Below are positions 1-6,735 of a stretch of 10,309 nt of DNA, in pieces. Each line of letters starts with the position of its first letter. The stretch's first letter is position 1. The position numbers were made by a program, and so were the translations under genes. Under the pieces are notes generated by a model, which was given only the letters and a program-made list of their open reading frames with translations, ran no database searches and was not told where the DNA came from. Source of the DNA: DASXRU01 sp039933315 (GTDB lineage Bacteria > Acidobacteriota > Blastocatellia > Pyrinomonadales > Pyrinomonadaceae); assembly GCA_039933315.1 (NCBI GenBank), contig JBDTOI010000144.1, forward strand, positions 1 to 10,309, in the 5' to 3' direction.

Positions 1-47
1 CTACTTTCTGCCAGCCCTCCGGGCTGAAGATGCCAAATGTCAGCGAG

Positions 48-70
48 AAATGCCGTTCTGGCATTTTTTT
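48..70 (+). terminator. Intrinsic terminator hairpin
   Basis: A 7-bp perfect stem (AAATGCC at 48-54, GGCATTT at 60-66) with a 5-nt loop is followed by more T residues, giving a run of seven T at 64-70. This is the form of a Rho-independent terminator on the + strand, presumably for a gene left of the window. The hairpin could instead belong to a dispersed palindromic repeat, because another stem-loop starts immediately after it. Confidence 0.55.
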
Positions 71-96
71 AGAAGGCAACAGCGTTGCACTTCTAA
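69..96. repeat. Stem-loop with 12-bp bulged stem
   Basis: TTAGAAG (69-75) pairs with CTTCTAA (90-96), and GCAAC (76-80) pairs with GTTGC (84-88), leaving an AGC loop and one bulged A at 89. It abuts the terminator-like hairpin at 48-70, so the two together look like a small palindromic repeat element. I see no other copy in this window. Confidence 0.5.
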
Positions 97-395
97 GTTG
101 AACCCACCCAAACTGAAAACCCGTAATCGAAGGCTTTATTTGGTGCTTGAGCGGTAACTAAACTGGCCTATCCAAAGCGCCGTCGCCGCTGCGCTCTGCC
201 GGAGCACTCCAAATAGTCAGAACCCGCTGAAACCTCGTAGAGTCCCCGATTCTCCGGCCTCGCAAACTAACAGTTTGCGTTACGGTAGACCTTCGGCAAC
301 AATGTGCCCATGAGTGCGCATCAATTAACCAGGTATTGATGTTTTCTCATTGTTGTCTCCCGCTGGTTTGGTTGATTTGATGGAGTAACGTAACC

Positions 396-2009
396 ATGTT
401 TCTTTCTAAAAACCCTTCTAAACCGATTATTGAGACAGTGACAGCTCTGTTTTTCCGGCGCATCCTCTTCGCGGTCCTGGGAGCCACGCTGTTCCTTCTG
501 GCGCCAGCCGCTGCTGTTGCTCAGCGTGATCTGCCGCGGGAAACCGTCGCGATAACCTATCCACTTGATCAAACTATTACCGTGAAGTTTCGCGGCACCA
601 CCCGGTTGCCGCGGGTGAGCGGCGAAGCCAAGGTCCGCCGAGCAGGCAGACGAGGCACGCGCGTCGAGCTAAGCGTCAGCAACCTTTCCCGCGCTTCTGA
701 GCTGGGCGGCGCGTATACAACCTACGTGCTGTGGGCCATCTCGCCGGACGGAAATGTGGATAACCTGGGAGAGATCAAACGGGGTGGCAGCTTCCTGGTC
801 AACTCAAAGATTGACGTCACCACGCCGCTGCAAACCTTCTCCATGATCGTTACAGCGGAGCCCCACTTCCTGGTACGCGTGCCGAGCCGCATGGTTGTGC
901 TCGAGAACCTGCCACCGCAGCGAACTGATCAGGCAAGTGCCGCGGTCGTGAATGTAAGTTATATCGGCAACACCAGCGACTATTTCCGTGATGCGCGCGT
1001 GCCGGAGATCGCCGAACGGGATTTTCGCGAAACGCCCGTGACCTTGCTTGGCGCAAGGCAGGCGGTGAACCTGGCGCGTTATGCCGGGGCAGAGCGCGAC
1101 GCGCCGGCCGAGCTGCGACAGGCCGAAACGGATTTGCAGAACGCCGAGGGCGCGTGGCGATCGAAGCTGGCAGGTGCCGAGGCCGACATTCTCGCCAGAC
1201 GCGCAACCAGCAGCGGCGCTAAGGCCGAAGAGATGGCGCTGGCGCGCAAGGCTTCTCGCCTGCGGCGTGAAGAGTTGGAACGACGTGATGCCGCGGTGCG
1301 GACCGCCGAAAGGTCTGCCGCGGAATCCGAGAGGGAAATTGAAAGATTGCGCGCGGCCCTGGACGCCGAAAGGCGGGCCAGAGAACTGGCCGAGCGCGAT
1401 GCAGCTTCGGCGACCGAGCAATTGCGCGATGCCCGAACAGAACAGGCGCGCTTGCGCGACGAGCTGCAGACTGTGCGGTCCGAAGGTGAGGACGCGAAGA
1501 TAAAACTCGCCCGCATTGAAGGAGAAAAGCAAGCAGAAGAGAATCGTCGAACGGGGGAGCGCCGCGCCCTGGATCAGCGCGCGGAACTCGACAGCCTGAA
1601 GCAGACGCTGGCGCGTTACGGCATAGTGCGCGACAGCGGCCGCGGCATGATCCTGGTGCTGCCCGAATCGCTCTGGGCGAACCCGCGTTCAAGCAACCTG
1701 GCGCCAAACTCGGGCGCCAAGCTTGAGCCGCTGGCGGCGCTACTGGCAAACAATCCTGACTATCAGATCCAGATCGAAACCTACACCGACAGTCGCGGCA
1801 ATGAAATTGCATTGCAGCAACTGACGCAGGATCGGGCTCGAGTGTTATCGGAGCGCCTGGCCGCGGGTGGCCTTGATGTCACGCGCATCCAGGCTACGGG
1901 CATGGGCGCCAGTAATCCGGTAGCCCCGAATACGACTCCCGCCGGCCGGACCAGAAACCGGCGCACCGAAGTAACGTTGACACTCAACGCCCAGGCCAGC
2001 GTCAATTGA
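396..2009 (+). CDS. OmpA-family envelope protein with coiled coil
   Basis: Probably a peptidoglycan-anchored outer-membrane or periplasmic protein of 537 aa. A signal peptide is visible: basic residues around R21-R22, a hydrophobic stretch to about residue 40, and a likely cleavage after AVA before QRD. Residues about 50-180 form a beta-rich region of a kind found in acidobacterial OmpA-family proteins. Residues about 220-260 resemble a DUF4398-like helical segment, followed by a highly charged Ala/Arg/Glu coiled coil to about 405. The C-terminal OmpA domain (about 410-530) keeps the peptidoglycan-binding pair D465 (in YTDSRG) and R480 (in QDRA), and ends with the family's NRRTEV signature. 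The usual His before that Asp is Tyr here. The start is supported by TGGAGT at 381-386, about 10 bases upstream. The two domains and coiled coil suggest a spacer linking envelope to cell wall; the N-terminal role is unknown. Confidence 0.88.
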   Translation: MFLSKNPSKPIIETVTALFFRRILFAVLGATLFLLAPAAAVAQRDLPRETVAITYPLDQTITVKFRGTTRLPRVSGEAKVRRAGRRGTRVELSVSNLSRASELGGAYTTYVLWAISPDGNVDNLGEIKRGGSFLVNSKIDVTTPLQTFSMIVTAEPHFLVRVPSRMVVLENLPPQRTDQASAAVVNVSYIGNTSDYFRDARVPEIAERDFRETPVTLLGARQAVNLARYAGAERDAPAELRQAETDLQNAEGAWRSKLAGAEADILARRATSSGAKAEEMALARKASRLRREELERRDAAVRTAERSAAESEREIERLRAALDAERRARELAERDAASATEQLRDARTEQARLRDELQTVRSEGEDAKIKLARIEGEKQAEENRRTGERRALDQRAELDSLKQTLARYGIVRDSGRGMILVLPESLWANPRSSNLAPNSGAKLEPLAALLANNPDYQIQIETYTDSRGNEIALQQLTQDRARVLSERLAAGGLDVTRIQATGMGASNPVAPNTTPAGRTRNRRTEVTLTLNAQASVN

Positions 2010-2086
2010 TTGCGGAATATTGAATTCGGAATGCGGATTGAAGAATGGCCAGGTTTGTTCTGAATCCGCATTCCGAATTCCGCAAT
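2009..2086. repeat. Long imperfect palindrome (GCGGAAT type)
   Basis: The left arm (2009-2016 plus 2024-2039) and the right arm (2063-2086) are perfect complements over 24 bases, except that the left arm carries an extra 7 bases at 2017-2023. The loop is 23 nt (2040-2062). The left arm begins on the last base of the OmpA-family stop codon. There is no T-tract after the stem, so it is not a textbook intrinsic terminator, although it could shield the 3' end of that transcript. The repetitive GCGGAATTCGGAATGCGG make-up suggests a dispersed repeat family. Confidence 0.8.
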
Positions 2087-2099
2087 CTTCGATCGACGT

Positions 2100-2128
2100 G
2101 CCCGCCCGCTACCGCAGGCGGTTCTGAC
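2100..2128 (-). repeat. REP element, third copy, at kinase start
   Basis: This 29-base sequence matches the REP copies that flank the RAYT gene, sharing the core CCCGCTACCGC and the edge CTGAC. A hairpin stem CCGCC (2102-2106) / GGCGG (2117-2121) is possible. In the copy at 4935-4964 the equivalent stem is CCACC/GGTGG, so the central pair changed from G-C to A-T on both sides, which supports selection for, or a shared history of, the hairpin. It ends two bases before the ATG of the kinase and covers its ribosome-binding region. Confidence 0.75.
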
Positions 2129-2130
2129 AA

Positions 2131-4197
2131 ATGTCTCTTTTAGAAGTTCTACAGCTTGTCGGTTATGGTCTGGGCGCCGTGCTGCCTTTGTGGATGGGCG
2201 GCATGCTACTCAAGCGACGCGCCGACATGGGTGCCATGCAAAAGTTGCTGTTGGCGCTCGCTCTCTGCATGGGGGGCTGGCACGCGAGCAACCTTGTGGT
2301 CACAGTCCACACGATGCTGGGGTTCAACAACAGCGTCTGGACTACGCTGCTCCGGGTCGCCGATACGATAGCCGTCGTTAGCATCACCTTTACCTATTCG
2401 CTACTGCTTCACGTCCACCTGCATCTCTGGGCCAATGCGCGTTCGCGAGAACTGAATAAAAGCGAACAGGTGCGCGTTTACCTCTCCTACATTCCCTGTA
2501 TTTTTCTCGTCATTGGTTTGCCGCAGATTTGGATCGGGCCTTATGCCCCGATGTTCGTGAAGCTTTCCCAGTTCGTGCTGCCGTTTGTTTTGTGGATTGC
2601 TTACTGTCTGGGGTTGGTGGCGGTGACTGAGATACTGATAGCGCGCCGCGCACGGAATCCGGGTGAGCGGCGCATCATGGCCACGCTGGCGTTTTCCTTT
2701 GTTGGCATAGCCTTACTGATCCTGGCTGCCCTCGCGCTCGGTCTGGGGGAAGGGACCGCGCTGGGACTCTATCTCAAGACGTTGGCTAATCTCGGATCGC
2801 TGCTGCCCTCGGCGCTGCTCGCCTACTATATTTATCGTTACCGGTATCTCGAACTAATCATCAAGGAGAGCCTGATAGTTGCTTCGTTTGCGGCGGTCGT
2901 GCTCGCGATTTATCTCTACGGCATACGCACTATCGGCGAGTGGCTGACGGCGCGATACGGAGTGCGCACCGGCGTCATTGAGGGTTTTATGATCCTGGCG
3001 CTGACGCTGATGGCGGCGCCCCTGCGTCGCTGGCTGGAGAAGAAGTTCCGCAAACTGTTCGAACGCGAAACGGCCCTCTATCGCGACGTGGTGGCTCGCA
3101 TCGGTTCACAATCGGGGCAGTACAAGAATCTACCGCAGCTATTGCACTTCGTCGAGGACCAAACCGCAAAAGCTCTCGCGCTGCGCCGAGTTAAGGTGGT
3201 CGTGATGGGAAGTAGCGAACGGAAGCCCGTTGAAAACGGTAATACGCCACCGCCGTCAGCCATCTGGATCGAGGCACTGATCGAGAAAGCGAGCCATACC
3301 GGATCGGCAGTCATCGAGGATGAACCTGAATTTGCCGAGCATGGCTATTCGTTGGCCTACCCCCTGCGCCGCGAAGATCAGACGGTTGGTCTCATGCTGA
3401 TTGAAGCCGCCCCGAACGCGCTCGCGCCGGATGTACGCGCCGTCCTGGAAGTGCTCGCCAGCCAGGTCGCCATTGCCATCGAAGACTGTCGTCTGGTGGA
3501 AGAGAATGTGCGCCTGGAAAGAAAGCTGTTGGAGGGCGAACGGTTGGCGGCCCTGGGACAAATGGCGGCCACCGTGGCCCACGAAGTAAAGAACCCGCTG
3601 TCGGCAATCAAATCAATCGCGCAGGTGATGCGGGAAGACGTTGATTTGAGCGAAGAGTACACGCGCGATTTGAATATGATCGTGGGCGAGACTGACCGGC
3701 TGAGCCAGAGCGTGACGCAGCTTTTGAGCTTTGCGCGCCGCGAGCCGCCACCGTCAGCGCCCTGCGGCGCCGATGATCTGGCGCGCGCGGTGGCCGATCT
3801 ATTTCGCGCCAACGCCGGAACCAAACGAATCTCGATTGAATGCTCGGCCCATACCGGGACCGATCTGGACGGAAGTCGCGCCGGCGCCGTGCGCGATTCC
3901 TTGTCGAACCTTCTGCTTAACGCCTTACAGGCCACCCCCGCGGATGGCCAGATAATGATCGAAGCCTTCTGTATGAACGGCGATGTCGTGTTTGCAGTTA
4001 CGGACAGCGGCCCGGGCATTTCCGGCGATTTGCAGGAACGTATCTGGGAGCCTTTCTTTACCACCAAACAACGTGGCACCGGCCTGGGTCTGGCCATCGT
4101 GCGCAAACGCATGGAGGAAGCTGGTGGCACCGCTACGTTACAGTCCCGCGAAACCGGCAGGGGCGCCCGCTTCGAGCTCCGGCTGCCAGTCAATTAA
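2131..4197 (+). CDS. Membrane sensor histidine kinase, GAF, NtrB-like
   Basis: A 688-aa two-component sensor. The first ~310 residues contain about eight or nine hydrophobic helices in the style of polytopic-sensor kinases (PrsK of PEP-CTERM systems has a comparable layout), ending in the amphipathic segment PLRRWLEKKFRKLFERE. Residues about 330-455 look like a GAF domain. HisKA follows with phospho-accepting H484 in VAHEVKNPLSAIK. The ATPase domain has N593 and N597 (N box), D625 in DSGPGI (G1), PFFTTK at about 641 (F box) and GTGLGLAI at 649 (G2), so the catalytic set is complete. The ligand is unknown. The start at 2131 places the first helix right at the N-terminus; its Shine-Dalgarno would lie within a REP hairpin (AGGCGG, 2116-2121). 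The NtrC-type regulator at 5026 is the likely partner, separated by a transposase remnant. Confidence 0.92.
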   Translation: MSLLEVLQLVGYGLGAVLPLWMGGMLLKRRADMGAMQKLLLALALCMGGWHASNLVVTVHTMLGFNNSVWTTLLRVADTIAVVSITFTYSLLLHVHLHLWANARSRELNKSEQVRVYLSYIPCIFLVIGLPQIWIGPYAPMFVKLSQFVLPFVLWIAYCLGLVAVTEILIARRARNPGERRIMATLAFSFVGIALLILAALALGLGEGTALGLYLKTLANLGSLLPSALLAYYIYRYRYLELIIKESLIVASFAAVVLAIYLYGIRTIGEWLTARYGVRTGVIEGFMILALTLMAAPLRRWLEKKFRKLFERETALYRDVVARIGSQSGQYKNLPQLLHFVEDQTAKALALRRVKVVVMGSSERKPVENGNTPPPSAIWIEALIEKASHTGSAVIEDEPEFAEHGYSLAYPLRREDQTVGLMLIEAAPNALAPDVRAVLEVLASQVAIAIEDCRLVEENVRLERKLLEGERLAALGQMAATVAHEVKNPLSAIKSIAQVMREDVDLSEEYTRDLNMIVGETDRLSQSVTQLLSFARREPPPSAPCGADDLARAVADLFRANAGTKRISIECSAHTGTDLDGSRAGAVRDSLSNLLLNALQATPADGQIMIEAFCMNGDVVFAVTDSGPGISGDLQERIWEPFFTTKQRGTGLGLAIVRKRMEEAGGTATLQSRETGRGARFELRLPVN

Positions 4198-4273
4198 GTA
4201 GTAGCTTCTTCTAAACTTCATTAACACTTTCACAGCGACTTCACGGCGAACACTCTAGCTGCGGTCCGATGAG

Positions 4274-4303
4274 GTCAGTACCACCACGCAGTAGCAGGTG
4301 GGT
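4274..4303 (+). repeat. REP element, left flank of RAYT
   Basis: Thirty bases that match the reverse complement of 4935-4964 at 28 of 30 positions (the differences are A4290 and A4296, both G in the other copy). It contains the tetranucleotide GTAG (4291-4294), which is characteristic of REP sequences recognised by REP-associated tyrosine transposases, and CCACC/GGTGG stem arms. Together with 4935-4964 it brackets the RAYT gene as an inverted pair. Confidence 0.85.
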
Positions 4304-4409
4304 TCTCAGCAATTACTCATGCAAGAAACTAAGCACTACACCGCTGTCGTTGTTAGGTCCCTGCTCATTGACGTTGTATTGACCCCGCTGCAAGAGTCGA
4401 CGGGATCTC

Positions 4410-4921
4410 ATGTGGAACGACACCGATACTCCGCTCGCGTACTTCATATCCTTCCGTACCTACGGCACTTGGTTGCATGGTGATAAGCGAGGCTCCATAG
4501 ATCGTTTTCACAATCAGTATCGATCACCCTATATCCAGCCAATTGATGAATGGCAGGTTCACAATCAACAACGACTAAAAACCAGGCCGTTGATCTTGAA
4601 AGCGAGGCATCGGAAATCGGTCGAATCAGCGATTCGTGAGACATGTGACATCCGGAATTGGTCCTTGCAGGCTATCAATGTTCGCACCAATCACATCCAT
4701 ACGGTGGTATCGGCAAGTCAGAAGAAACCGGCGCAGGTGCTTGGTGCATTTAAGGCGAACGCGACCAAACAATTAAGACAAGATGGTCTTTGGTGTAACC
4801 CGTTCAGTCCCTGGCAGATAAAGGTAGCAAGCGACGGTTATGGAACGAACAAAGCGTTGCGCGAGCAATCAACTACGTATTGAACGGTCAGGGAGAGGAC
4901 CTGCCAGACTTTGATGATTGA
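4410..4921 (+). pseudogene. REP-associated tyrosine transposase, frameshifted
   Basis: Y1-type transposase of the RAYT (TnpA-REP, IS200-like) group, which processes REP single-stranded DNA. The intact frame starts at ATG 4410 and shows family features: YFISFRTYGTWLHGDKRGS near the N-terminus and the HUH metal-binding motif H95-I-H97 in TNHIHTVV. The frame runs on to a stop at 4881-4883, but after about 4813 the family sequence moves to another frame: ADKGSKRRLWNEQSVARAIN, then YVLNGQGEDLPDFDD and a TGA at 4919-4921. Restoring one G at 4813-4814 gives a continuous 170-aa protein with W-A-D-K at the junction. The tyrosine of INYVLN (codon 4874-4876), the likely catalytic residue, lies beyond the shift, so the encoded protein should be inactive. 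A sequencing error is the alternative. REP sequences flank the gene in inverted orientation. Confidence 0.88.
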
Positions 4922-4934
4922 GCATAGGCCATCG

Positions 4935-4964
4935 ACCCACCCGCTACCGCGTGGTGGTACTGAC
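4935..4964 (-). repeat. REP element, right flank of RAYT
   Basis: This is the inverted partner of the copy at 4274-4303 (28 of 30 identical), 13 bases after the restored RAYT stop codon. Its stem arms CCACC (4937-4941) and GGTGG (4953-4957) frame the core CGCTACCGC, which reads GTAG on the minus strand. It lies about 60 bases upstream of the response-regulator start. Confidence 0.85.
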
Positions 4965-4987
4965 TTCATGAGCCGGCAGTCCCAGGT

Positions 4988-5016
4988 TTGTGCTGTACCG
5001 GCTTTGCGGTTATAAA
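4988..5016 (+). promoter_or_regulatory. Candidate promoter for the response regulator
   Basis: TTGTGC (4988-4993) and TATAAA (5011-5016) are separated by 17 bases, the optimal spacing for a housekeeping sigma factor. The -10 box matches consensus at five of six bases, the -35 at only three. A transcript would start around 5023-5026, practically on the ATG at 5026, which has no Shine-Dalgarno. A leaderless or near-leaderless mRNA is therefore possible. Confidence 0.4.
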
Positions 5017-5025
5017 CTGTCCCGC

Positions 5026-6495
5026 ATGGGAACCAGGAAAGATAACCTGCGGCTGCTGATCGTTGATGATGAAGAGGCAGCCCGCTACGGCATCCGCCGC
5101 GCGCTAAGCAGTGCCGGCTACGACATCAGCGAAGCCGGAAGCGCCGAAGAAGCGCGCGCTTTGATGAAGGGACAGCAGTTCGATTTATTACTGCTGGACG
5201 TAAACCTGCCCGGCACGAGCGGCCTCGAACTGCTCAGTGAGCTGCAAAGCAATAAGGAAGACCCACCGCTCGTCATCATCATTACGGCCCACGGCTCTGA
5301 ACGCATGGCGGTCGACGCCGTTAAATCGGGAGCCTACGATTACCTCTCCAAACCTTTTGAACTCGATGATCTGCGCCTGGTCGTCAAGAACGCCCTTGAG
5401 ACGACTCAGCTAAGACGCGAGAACCGTTCGCTGAAGAAACAGATCGAGATCGAGGCAGCGCAGCGTGGCACGTTAATGGGCGAGTCGCCGGCCATGCAGC
5501 TGGTGCGCGGGCAAATTGAAAAAGTTGCCGACACCGATGCGACTGTGCTCGTCCGCGGCGAGTCAGGGACGGGAAAGGAATTGGTAGCGCGCGAACTTCA
5601 TGAGCGCAGCACATCAAGGCGGGGCGGCGCATTCATTGCTGTCAACTGCGCGGCCCTGCCTTCGGAGTTGATTGAGTCGGAACTATTCGGACATGAGAAG
5701 GGCGCATTCACCGGCGCCGCAGCCCGGCGGCGCGGAAAGTTTGAGCAGGCGGATGGCGGCACGTTGTTCCTCGACGAAATCGGAGACATGAGCGCGAATG
5801 TGCAGGCCAAGCTTTTACGCGCGCTGGAGGAAAGACGAATCGAACGGCTGGGCGGTGATGAATCGATCCCGGTTGATGTGCGCATTGTCAGCGCGACGCA
5901 TAGGCCATTGGAGCAGGAGATTGCCGCGGGAAACTTTCGCGCCGATCTTTTCTATCGACTCCAGGTAGTCACCATCGATATCGCTCCTTTGCGGGATCGG
6001 CGTGAGGACATTCCGCTGCTCGCCGAAGCGTTCGCGCGCCAGGCCGCGGAACACTACGGTCTGGCCCCACGCCCGATCGCGCATGGCGCATTGCGCCGCC
6101 TGGTCGATTACGATTGGCCGGGGAATGTTCGCGAGCTGCGCAATACTATCGACCGGGCCGCGATCATGTCGGAAGGCGATGAGCTGGACGCGTTGGACTT
6201 GCCTGAAGCTTCCGAGCATTCTCCCGAGGCAGATGAGGAGATTCGCGCACGTCTGGTCGCAGCCGGCGAGGAGGGCGACCTGGCGATTCCTTTCACGTCT
6301 GACTTTCGCAACGATCGACGCGAATTCGAGCGCCGTTACATTGCCCGGTGTCTCGATGAGTCGGGCGGCAATGTCACTCGGGCTGCCGCCCTACTCGGCA
6401 TGCATCGCCAATCCCTGCAGCATAAACTACGCGAACTGGGCCTCGGCCGCCGCTACGTTTCGGTCCCCGAAACGCAGGATAAATCCGACAACTGA
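5026..6495 (+). CDS. NtrC-family sigma-54 response regulator
   Basis: Activator of RNA polymerase-sigma-54, 489 aa from ATG 5026. The receiver domain (about 8-125) has the acidic pair D14-D15, phospho-acceptor D58 in LLLLDVNLPG, T87 and K109 (SKPF). The AAA+ domain has Walker A GESGTGKE (178-185), the sigma-54-contacting GAFTGA loop (226-231) and Walker B LFLDE (D250-E251); FRADLFYRL supplies the arginine region. The C-terminus carries a Fis-type helix-turn-helix (NVTRAAALLGMHRQSLQHKL). All key residues are present, so it should be functional. A GTG at 4990 would add 12 residues, but these lie in the apparent promoter and are not family-like; MGTRKDNLRLLIVDDEE is a normal start. The kinase at 2131-4197 is the likely partner. 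PrsR of PEP-CTERM systems and other NtrC relatives share this architecture, so target genes cannot be named. Confidence 0.93.
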   Translation: MGTRKDNLRLLIVDDEEAARYGIRRALSSAGYDISEAGSAEEARALMKGQQFDLLLLDVNLPGTSGLELLSELQSNKEDPPLVIIITAHGSERMAVDAVKSGAYDYLSKPFELDDLRLVVKNALETTQLRRENRSLKKQIEIEAAQRGTLMGESPAMQLVRGQIEKVADTDATVLVRGESGTGKELVARELHERSTSRRGGAFIAVNCAALPSELIESELFGHEKGAFTGAAARRRGKFEQADGGTLFLDEIGDMSANVQAKLLRALEERRIERLGGDESIPVDVRIVSATHRPLEQEIAAGNFRADLFYRLQVVTIDIAPLRDRREDIPLLAEAFARQAAEHYGLAPRPIAHGALRRLVDYDWPGNVRELRNTIDRAAIMSEGDELDALDLPEASEHSPEADEEIRARLVAAGEEGDLAIPFTSDFRNDRREFERRYIARCLDESGGNVTRAAALLGMHRQSLQHKLRELGLGRRYVSVPETQDKSDN

Positions 6496-6500
6496 ATAAA

Positions 6501-6525
6501 ACCGGAACCCGCTCAGGCGGGCGGT
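6501..6525. repeat. GC-rich hairpin after the regulator gene
   Basis: ACCG (6501-6504) pairs with CGGT (6522-6525) and CCCGC (6508-6512) pairs with GCGGG (6517-6521), with a TCAG loop and a GAA bulge. It begins 5 bases after the stop codon of the response regulator. No T-tract follows, so any role in ending transcription would not be classical. It includes GGTAG and may be a very diverged REP, but I cannot show this. Confidence 0.45.
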
Positions 6526-6556
6526 AGGCTTGGGTCGATAGAAGTGCTGCCCGTAG

Positions 6557-6633
6557 TCTCCGTGGTCTCCGTGCCTCCGTGGTTAAATTGTTTTTCCAGC
6601 AAATTCACCATATCGACACGGAGAACACGGAGA
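6557..6633. repeat. Inverted CTCCGTG repeat
   Basis: The 17-base left arm (6557-6573, TCTCCGTGGTCTCCGTG) and right arm (6617-6633) are complementary with one mismatch. Each arm is itself a tandem of the unit TCTCCGTG, and a third unit, CTCCGTGG, follows the left arm at 6575-6582. The 43-nt loop is AT-rich. It sits in the 240-base gap between the regulator and the phosphatase-like gene and looks like a dispersed intergenic repeat. Confidence 0.7.
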
Positions 6634-6722
6634 ACGCCCGGAAATCATGAGATCTCACTACCCCCCGAAAAGCTGCGCCAGCCGGAGCTTGCCGTTGGTA
6701 CAAGCTTTGCCAGTGTCAGGCC

Positions 6723-6728
6723 GGAGGT
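6723..6728 (+). promoter_or_regulatory. Strong Shine-Dalgarno GGAGGT
   Basis: GGAGGT ends 7 bases before ATG 6736. It is the best Shine-Dalgarno sequence in the window and decides the start of the phosphatase-like gene in favour of 6736 over the in-frame ATG at 6757. Confidence 0.7.
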
Positions 6729-6735
6729 CTGACTA

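Larger units (their letters stand above)
1..395. other. Gene-free region with several hairpins
   Basis: I see no convincing gene here. One frame is open from the left edge to about position 154, but it is rich in basic residues, has no recognisable motif and overlaps the hairpins at 48-96, so I do not call it. The region holds a terminator-like hairpin (48-70), a second stem-loop just after it (69-96), and an 8-bp hairpin with a 3-nt loop (261-279, arms CGCAAACT and AGTTTGCG). The last 60 bases before the OmpA-family gene are T-rich and probably contain its promoter, but I cannot assign -35 and -10 boxes with confidence. The ribosome-binding site of that gene, TGGAGT, lies at 381-386. Confidence 0.6.

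Noticed and set aside
2..154. Partial coding sequence entering from the left edge
   Set aside because: The open frame gives a basic, low-complexity peptide with no recognisable domain, and it runs through two hairpins; a second frame is also open across part of it, so openness is not informative.
216..241. Fourth REP copy beginning GTCAGAACC
   Set aside because: Only the first nine bases match the REP at 2100-2128; the core CGGTAGC and the complementary arm are missing.
804..1532. Long antisense open frames opposite the OmpA-family gene
   Set aside because: They mirror the Ala/Arg/Glu-rich coiled-coil codons of the real gene, lack start signals and have no domain.
4410..4883. Programmed ribosomal frameshifting in the RAYT gene
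   Set aside because: There is no slippery heptamer near 4805-4820, and the shift is explained exactly by one missing G that restores a conserved-looking W-A-D-K joint. RAYTs are not known to need frameshifting.
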